A stretch of 28,026 nt of DNA, from positions 1-28,026 of the forward strand of contig JBBQZP010000042.1 of NCBI GenBank assembly GCA_038207585.1, read 5' to 3'. Position 1 is the stretch's first letter, and each line of letters starts with the position of its first letter. Made by a program: the position numbers and the translations under genes. This DNA comes from JBBQZP01 sp038207585 (GTDB lineage: Bacteria > Pseudomonadota > Alphaproteobacteria > Rhodobacterales > Rhodobacteraceae). The notes beneath the pieces are model-generated. The model searched no databases. It had not been told where the DNA came from and saw only the letters and a program-made list of their open reading frames with translations. Below, one piece after another: positions 23,089 to 28,026 of the stretch.

Positions 23089-25209
23089 GTGAGCGGGATT
23101 TTCGGCCTTTCGGGCGGCCTGCGCGCAGGGCTCGCCGAATTGCGCGGGCAGTCGTTCCTGTGGCTGCCGGTGTGGCTGGCCTGCGGCATCGGGCTGTGGT
23201 TTTCGGTCGCGGATGAGCCGGGGCGGGGGGCCTATTCTGCGGCCATTGTGGTGGTGCTTGCGGGGCTGGCGCTGCGCCTGAAAGGGCCAGAGGTGCTGCA
23301 TCCGATTGTCGTGGCGCTGTCCTTCACGGCTTTGGGGTTTCTGGCCGTAGGAACGCGCGCGCATCTGGTCGAGGGGCCGGGGATTGATTTTCGCTACTAC
23401 GGCCCGATTCAGGGCCGGATCGTAGAGATTGACCGCTCGCAATCCGACGCCTTGCGCCTGACGCTGGACCGGGTGGTGCTTGACCGCGTGTCGCCCGCGA
23501 AAACGCCGCGAAAGGTGCGGGTTTCCCTGCATGACGAGACGATGTATTTCGCGCCCGAACCAGGGCAGGTGGTGGCACTGACCGGGCATTTGTCGCGCCC
23601 CGAAGGCCCGGTGGAACCGGGCGGTTTCGATTTTCAGCGCATGGCGTTTTTCATGCAGCTTGGCGCTGTCGGCTACAGTCGCACCCCTACGCTGTTGGTG
23701 GAGCGGCCCGACCCATACGACCAGATCATCAACCGCTGGCGCACGCATATTTCCAACGGCATCATGGCGTCGGTTCCGGGCGATGCGGGCGCGTTCTCAT
23801 CAGGTGTGATGACCGGGGATCGCTCTGGCATCAGCCTGCAGGCAACCGAGGATCTGCGCAAATCGTCGCTCGCGCATCTGCTGGCCATTTCGGGGATGAA
23901 TATGGCTTTCCTGACGGCGTTTGTCTTCGCTCTGATCCGCTACGGGGTGGCGCTGATCCCGTGGCTGGCGCTGCGGGTGAATTCGAAAAAGGTGGCGGCG
24001 GTGGTGGCCTTGGCGGTCGCGTGGTTTTACCTGCAGCTCTCGGGCGCGAACGTCGCGACGGAACGCGCGTTCATCATGGCGTCGGTCATTCTGGGCGCGG
24101 TGCTTCTGGACCGGCGCGCGCTGTCGCTGCGCACGGTGGCCCTGTCGGCGATCCTGCTGTTGCTGGTGAAGCCCGAGGGGTTGCTGGAGCCGGGGTTCCA
24201 GATGTCGTTCGCGGCGACGGCGGCGCTGATCGCAGGCTTTGCAGCGGTAAATGCCAATATCGAACGCGGGCGGGTTCCGCGATGGGTAATGCCGGTGTTC
24301 ACGCTGGTGATGTCATCGCTGATCGCAGGCGTGGCCACCGGGCCTTACGGGGCCGCGCATTTCAACCGGATCGCGGGGTTCGGGTTCTTTGCGAACCTTC
24401 TGACGGTGCCGGTGATGGGCGCGGTGGTGATGCCGTTCGGGTCAATCGCGGCGCTGCTGGCACCCTTTGGACTGGCCGATCTGCCGCTGTGGATCATGGG
24501 TTTGGGGTCGCGCTGGATCCTGTTCATTGCGCACGAGGTGGCGGCGCTGGACGGTTCGGTGACGGCCGTTATCACCCCCGGCCCGTGGGTCTTGCCGCTG
24601 ATCACGCTGGGCGGCATGGCGCTGATGCTCTGGCCGGGGCGGGTGCGGATGTTGGGGGCGCTGCCGGTGTTGGCGGCTTTGATGATCTGGTCGATGTCAA
24701 CGCGGCCCGCACTTCTGATCGCATCAGACGCAGGCTTGGTGGGCGTGATGACCGCCGAGGGGCGGGCGATGTCTGCCCAAAAGGGTGGCGGGTTTGCCGC
24801 CAAAAGCTGGCTGGAGAATGACGGCGATCTTGCCATTCAGGCAACCGCCGCAACCCGCGCGGGCTTTTCCGGCGCATCCAATGCGCGCAGCTTCATGCTG
24901 GGTCGGTGGCGTGCGGTGCAGTTGAAGGGCAAGGCCGCACCTGACGCGCTGCCCGCCGCCTGTGCGTCGGCCGATCTGGTGATCATCGGGGCACGCATCG
25001 AAGGGGTCGCACCAAAAGGCTGCCAGATCATCGACTGGTCGGTGCTGGACCGGACCGGACCGCTTGCCGTCTGGCTGACCAACGCGGGCGATCTGCGGCT
25101 GGAGCCGACAAAGACCGGGCAAAGGATCTGGATGGGGCGGCAGCGCCGGGGCAATGAGGCCAAGCCGACGCCCGCCCTGCTGTTGGCAAGCGACACCCCG
25201 TCGCCCTGA
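23089..25209 (+). CDS. comEC: ComEC/Rec2 family competence DNA channel
   Basis: This polytopic inner-membrane protein of about 706 residues is the likely channel for single-stranded DNA uptake. An N-terminal DUF4131-like region (LWLPVWLACGIGLWFS then soluble HLSRPEGPVEPGGFDFQR) leads to the Competence domain. Its hallmark is DRSGISLQATEDLRKSSLAHLLAISGMNMAFLTAF, followed by about eight more helices. The C-terminal 180 residues lack the HxHxDH metallo-beta-lactamase motif found in Bacillus ComEC, a reduction I recall in alphaproteobacteria. The start is uncertain: ATG 23035 has no ribosome site and lies only 23 bp from gltX, while GTG 23089 follows GGAGG (12 bases). It is convergent with lexA. 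Confidence 0.9.
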   Translation: MSGIFGLSGGLRAGLAELRGQSFLWLPVWLACGIGLWFSVADEPGRGAYSAAIVVVLAGLALRLKGPEVLHPIVVALSFTALGFLAVGTRAHLVEGPGIDFRYYGPIQGRIVEIDRSQSDALRLTLDRVVLDRVSPAKTPRKVRVSLHDETMYFAPEPGQVVALTGHLSRPEGPVEPGGFDFQRMAFFMQLGAVGYSRTPTLLVERPDPYDQIINRWRTHISNGIMASVPGDAGAFSSGVMTGDRSGISLQATEDLRKSSLAHLLAISGMNMAFLTAFVFALIRYGVALIPWLALRVNSKKVAAVVALAVAWFYLQLSGANVATERAFIMASVILGAVLLDRRALSLRTVALSAILLLLVKPEGLLEPGFQMSFAATAALIAGFAAVNANIERGRVPRWVMPVFTLVMSSLIAGVATGPYGAAHFNRIAGFGFFANLLTVPVMGAVVMPFGSIAALLAPFGLADLPLWIMGLGSRWILFIAHEVAALDGSVTAVITPGPWVLPLITLGGMALMLWPGRVRMLGALPVLAALMIWSMSTRPALLIASDAGLVGVMTAEGRAMSAQKGGGFAAKSWLENDGDLAIQATAATRAGFSGASNARSFMLGRWRAVQLKGKAAPDALPAACASADLVIIGARIEGVAPKGCQIIDWSVLDRTGPLAVWLTNAGDLRLEPTKTGQRIWMGRQRRGNEAKPTPALLLASDTPSP

Positions 25210-25270
25210 AGCGCCCATAGTCGCAGCAAGCGGGTTTTGCCGGGCAGGCAGATCGTGCGGCTGACAGCTT

Positions 25271-25957
25271 TCAGTAGCTGCGGATCAACCCCACCAACCG
25301 GCCCTGCACCTTGACCAGATGGTCGGGAAAGACGCGGGTTTCATAGGCCGGGTTTGCAGCCTCCAGCGCGATCATGCCGCCACGGCGGCGAAAGCGTTTC
25401 AGCGTCGCCTCGGCATCTTCGACCAAAGCCACAACGATATCACCGTTTTCGGCCGTGTTCTGTTCGCGGATCACCACGATGTCGCCGTCGTTGATACCAG
25501 CGTCGATCATCGAATCGCCCTTCACCTCCAGCGCGTAGTGCTGGCCCTTGCCCGACAGCATCGAGCCCGGCACGGCGACATGATGCGACACCTCGGATAT
25601 CGCCTCGATCGGAACACCGGCGGCAATGCGGCCCATTACCGGCAGTTCAATCGCATAGACCGAATCCACCGGCATGGCACCGCGGGGCGGGGCGACCTTG
25701 TCGCCTTTGATCACGCGGGGGGAAAAGCCGGGCTTTTCCATCGCTTCGGGCAGCTTCAGAATTTCAAGCGCACGCGCACGGTGGGCAAGGCGTCGGATGA
25801 ATCCACGTTCCTCGAGCGCCGTGATCAGACGGTGGATGCCGGATTTCGACTTCAGGTCCAGCGCCTCTTTCATCTCGTCGAATGAGGGCGGAACACCGTC
25901 CTTGTCCATCCGGGTCTTGATGAAATCCAGCAATTCCATTTGCTTGCGCGTCAGCAT
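25271..25957 (-). CDS. lexA: LexA repressor (SOS regulator)
   Basis: This 228-residue SOS repressor becomes self-cleaving with RecA on DNA damage. It has an N-terminal winged helix (MLTRKQMELLDFI ... PPSFDEMKEALDLKSKSGIHRLITALEERG), then the S24 peptidase domain. The cleavage site A113-G114 (GRIAAGVP) and catalytic S149 (KGDSMID) and K187 (EATLKRF) are all present. ATG 25957 is chosen because GGAGGA precedes it by 8 bases; the two codons above begin with TTG. An SOS box lies in its promoter. It follows moeA by 115 bp but has its own promoter, so it need not share the moa-moe transcript. Confidence 0.96.
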   Translation of the reverse strand: MLTRKQMELLDFIKTRMDKDGVPPSFDEMKEALDLKSKSGIHRLITALEERGFIRRLAHRARALEILKLPEAMEKPGFSPRVIKGDKVAPPRGAMPVDSVYAIELPVMGRIAAGVPIEAISEVSHHVAVPGSMLSGKGQHYALEVKGDSMIDAGINDGDIVVIREQNTAENGDIVVALVEDAEATLKRFRRRGGMIALEAANPAYETRVFPDHLVKVQGRLVGLIRSY

Positions 25958-26022
25958 CGGCAATCCTCCGGCATCTTTATTGTATCCGCCCGTCAGCGTA
26001 AGCCGACAAGTGTTAACGCAAT

Positions 26023-26037
26023 GTTCTGCCCGCGTTC
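26023..26037. promoter_or_regulatory. SOS box (LexA operator) upstream of lexA
   Basis: GTTC-N7-GTTC (26023-26026 and 26034-26037) is the direct-repeat LexA operator known in Rhodobacter and other alphaproteobacteria. On the minus strand it reads GAAC-N7-GAAC, placed between the -35 and -10 of lexA, so it should repress its own gene. Confidence 0.8.
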
Positions 26038-26051
26038 CCGGTTTGTGTCAA
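26023..26051 (-). promoter_or_regulatory. lexA promoter
   Basis: A consensus -35 TTGACA (complement of 26046-26051) is followed 17 bases later by a weak -10 CAGAAC (26023-26028) that overlaps one half of the SOS box. The start would be near 26016, giving a leader of about 58 bases. Confidence 0.6.
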
Positions 26052-26072
26052 GTGATTTGCGAATCGCCTTGT

Positions 26073-27248
26073 TCAGATCGGCAGAAACGTCACCTCGGCC
26101 CCGGCGGTCAGCGCCGGGCCGTCCTTGGGCCGGATCAGCAGCGCGTCGGCCTGCGACAGAACCCCCAGCAGCGCCGAATCCTGATCGCTGAACGGCGTGA
26201 TCTGCGGCATTCCGCCGGTTCGGGTCACCTTGGCGCGCATGTAATGCGTGCGGGGGCCTGCGGGACCGGTATCTTCGGCCAGAATTGCACGGTGTTCCAC
26301 CGGGCCGGGTGCGGGCGCGCCTTGCATCGCGCGGATCAGGGGCAGCAGGAACAAATGCCCGCACACAATCGCCGACACCGGATTTCCGGGCAGGCCCAGC
26401 ATCGGAACCCCGCGCAACCGCCCCGCCATCAAGGGTTTTCCGGGCCGCATCGCGATCTGATAGAACGCGCGTTCCAACCCCATGCTTTGCGCCACCCGGC
26501 CCACCAGATCATGATCGCCGACCGAAGCGCCACCCACGGTCACGATCAGATCAGCATCCAGCGCCATTGACAGCACGGCGGCAAGATCGGCCTCGGTATC
26601 GCGCGCAATCGGCAGCATCCGGGCCTGCGCGCCAGCGGCCCGCGCCATCGCATGTAGAGCAAAGGTGTTGGACGCGATGATCTGGTCGGGGCCGGGAACC
26701 TCGCCCGGCATCACAAGTTCGTCCCCGGTCGCGATGAAGGCCACCACAGGGCGGCGGGCGACGGTGACTTCGGGGATGTTCATCGCCGCCAGAAGGGCCA
26801 CGTCATTGGGCGAAAGAAGGCGGGGCGAAACGGTCTGGCCGGTACGGAAATCATTGCCCTGCGGGCGGATGTTTTTGCCGCTTTGCAGGGCTGTGACTGT
26901 GATCCGATCCCCCTCGCGGGATATATCTTCTTGAATCACTACGCTTTTCACACCGTCCGGCACCGGCGCGCCGGTAAAGATTCGCACGGCCTCGCCGGGG
27001 CGCAGTTGGCCTGCAAAGCCGTGTCCGGCCCCGGCTTCACCGATCACCCGAAAGCTGGCCCCGACGGAGGCTTCGCCCGACACGCCGTAGCCATCCATCG
27101 CCGAGGCGGCAAAGGGCGGCTGGTCACGCCGGGCCGTGGCAGGTTTTGTCATCCAACGGCCCGAGGCTTTGATCAGCGGCAGGATCTCCGGCACCGGGTC
27201 TGCGGCCAGCGCCAGAACACGTGCCAGAGCATCTTCTACCGTGATCAC
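26073..27248 (-). CDS. moeA: Molybdopterin molybdotransferase
   Basis: This 391-residue enzyme inserts molybdate into adenylylated molybdopterin, the last step of molybdenum cofactor synthesis. The N-terminal half carries PPFAASAMDGYG (44-55, with D52). The MoaB/Mog-like central domain has GGASVGDHD (239-247) and LPGNPVSA (286-293). A small C-terminal beta domain ends the protein. It begins with GTG, and GTGA overlaps the moaC stop by 4 bases, so the two are coupled. It supplies the cofactor needed by molybdenum enzymes such as the large subunit at 15772-18054. Confidence 0.94.
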   Translation of the reverse strand: MITVEDALARVLALAADPVPEILPLIKASGRWMTKPATARRDQPPFAASAMDGYGVSGEASVGASFRVIGEAGAGHGFAGQLRPGEAVRIFTGAPVPDGVKSVVIQEDISREGDRITVTALQSGKNIRPQGNDFRTGQTVSPRLLSPNDVALLAAMNIPEVTVARRPVVAFIATGDELVMPGEVPGPDQIIASNTFALHAMARAAGAQARMLPIARDTEADLAAVLSMALDADLIVTVGGASVGDHDLVGRVAQSMGLERAFYQIAMRPGKPLMAGRLRGVPMLGLPGNPVSAIVCGHLFLLPLIRAMQGAPAPGPVEHRAILAEDTGPAGPRTHYMRAKVTRTGGMPQITPFSDQDSALLGVLSQADALLIRPKDGPALTAGAEVTFLPI

Positions 27249-27724
27249 AGCTTCGCCTCGTAACGACCTGATTTTCCACCATCTTTAAGGGAAAGCATTA
27301 TTCCCTCGATGATCATGCTGCGATCCACCGCCTTGACCATGTCATAGATCGTCAGGGCTGCCACTGAAACGGCGGTCAGCGCCTCCATCTCGACCCCGGT
27401 TTGGCCGCCGGTTTTGACGGTGGCGGTGATGATCACCCCCGGAAGGGCTGCATCCAGCGTCAGATCAATCGCCACTTTGGTGATCGGCAGGGGGTGGCAC
27501 AGCGGAATCAGATCAGCGGTTTTCTTGGCCGCCATGATGCCTGCAAGCCGTGCCACGCCCAGAACATCGCCCTTTTTCGCAGTGCCAGCGGCGATCAGAG
27601 CCAGCGTCGCCGCCTCCATCCGCACCTGACCGCGCGCGACGGCAATGCGGGCGGTCATAGCCTTGTCCGACACATCGACCATCTGCGCGGCCCCGCCGGC
27701 ATCAAAATGGGTAAGGCCCGCCAT
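27245..27724 (-). CDS. moaC: Cyclic pyranopterin monophosphate synthase
   Basis: This 159-residue enzyme completes the first step of molybdenum cofactor synthesis. It converts 3',8-cyclo-7,8-dihydro-GTP, made by MoaA, to cyclic pyranopterin monophosphate. Signatures include KTADLIPLCHPLP (68-80, H77) and VEMEALTAVSVAALTIYDMVKAVDR (111-135), with D128 and K131 matching the active site. ATG 27724 shares one base with the trpC stop (TGATG), an overlap typical of coupled genes; a GTG one codon earlier is possible. It sits between trpC and moeA in one transcription unit. moaA is not in the window. Confidence 0.95.
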   Translation of the reverse strand: MAGLTHFDAGGAAQMVDVSDKAMTARIAVARGQVRMEAATLALIAAGTAKKGDVLGVARLAGIMAAKKTADLIPLCHPLPITKVAIDLTLDAALPGVIITATVKTGGQTGVEMEALTAVSVAALTIYDMVKAVDRSMIIEGIMLSLKDGGKSGRYEAKL

Positions 27725-28026
27725 CACAGCCCCCCCTGCGAGACCAGGGGATTGGCAAGCAAGGCACGGGTCGCGGCGGCCACATCCGCCTGCCGCATCA
27801 GGCTTTCGCCGATCAGAAAGGCCCGGATGCCATAGCGGGCCATATCGGCGAGGTCTTCGGGCGTGAAAAGGCCGCTTTCGCAGACGACCTTGCGATCCTC
27901 GGGGACCAGTTTCGAGAGTTTACGGGTGGTGTCCAGCGTCACCTCAAAGGTCTTGAGGTTGCGGTTGTTGATGCCGATCAGGGGCGATTGCAGCAGCACG
28001 GCGCGGTCGAGTTCGTCTTTGTCATG
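27724..28026 (-). CDS. trpC: Indole-3-glycerol phosphate synthase, C-terminal part (partial)
   Basis: Reading out of the right edge, the last 100 residues of a TIM-barrel enzyme are visible. LLQSPLIGINNRNLKTFEVTLDTT, then VCESGLFTPEDLADM and FLIGESLMRQ match the last strands of TrpC, including the phosphate-binding INNRNL and GESLM turns. TrpC closes the indole ring in tryptophan synthesis. The N-terminal part lies beyond position 28026. Its stop overlaps the moaC start by one base, so trpC, moaC and moeA appear to be one operon, although tryptophan and molybdenum cofactor pathways are unrelated. Confidence 0.93.
   Translation of the reverse strand, partial: HDKDELDRAVLLQSPLIGINNRNLKTFEVTLDTTRKLSKLVPEDRKVVCESGLFTPEDLADMARYGIRAFLIGESLMRQADVAAATRALLANPLVSQGGL

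Noticed and set aside
23961..24821. A 286-codon glycine-rich plus-strand frame inside comEC.
   Set aside because: It is a second-frame reading of comEC, with low-complexity Gly/Arg/Ala composition and no domain.
1..28026. CRISPR arrays, insertion sequences, prophage, toxin-antitoxin or biosynthetic clusters.
   Set aside because: No regularly spaced repeats, transposase, integrase, phage or defence genes were seen.

Overview
The window is about 28 kb of high-GC (roughly 63-65% by eye), densely packed bacterial chromosome. It looks like an alphaproteobacterium of the Rhodobacteraceae (Roseobacter/Rhodobacter group). The evidence is the gene order trpC-moaC-moeA-lexA next to comEC-gltX-gltA, a GTTC-N7-GTTC SOS box upstream of lexA, a gatB gene (indirect Gln-tRNA synthesis), and short 3'-end repeats containing CAAATATCCTC that I recall as common in this family. 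I see no prophage, plasmid, transposase, CRISPR array, rRNA or tRNA. This is mostly core chromosome with a few oddities.

Layout. 1-2.7 kb: the tail of a DUF4166 protein, a J-domain protein divergent from a BolA protein, an ArsR repressor and SRPBCC protein operon with two matching operators, a DUF2256 zinc mini-protein and an unlisted 56-residue membrane protein. 2.7-10.8 kb: aminopeptidase N, a membrane-anchored protein convergent with a lipoprotein transglycosylase, gatB, a probable frameshifted gene remnant, a DUF4177 protein, a HisC-like aminotransferase and a lipoprotein. 10.8-14.3 kb (minus strand): valS, with an odd AT-rich block, and an Lrp/AsnC regulator. 14.4-20.1 kb (plus strand): a structured leader, an ornithine/lysine-type decarboxylase, an orphan CoxL/xanthine-dehydrogenase-type molybdenum subunit, a DUF2235 hydrolase that probably starts at CTG, and aguB. 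20.2-28 kb: gltA and gltX on minus, comEC on plus, then lexA, moeA, moaC and the end of trpC on minus.

How genes may work together. The decarboxylase and AguB both make putrescine by different routes, and the divergent Lrp-type regulator is placed to control the decarboxylase. moaC and moeA make molybdenum cofactor, which the orphan large subunit would need. A GluRS of this type plus GatCAB would together make Gln-tRNA(Gln). LexA appears autoregulated through an SOS box lying between its -35 and -10 elements.

I found no clear new multi-gene system. The most unusual points are the low-GC insert in valS, the CTG-initiated DUF2235 gene overlapping the molybdenum subunit, the structured leader and palindrome between the Lrp gene and the decarboxylase, the paired ArsR operators, and the broken gene downstream of gatB.
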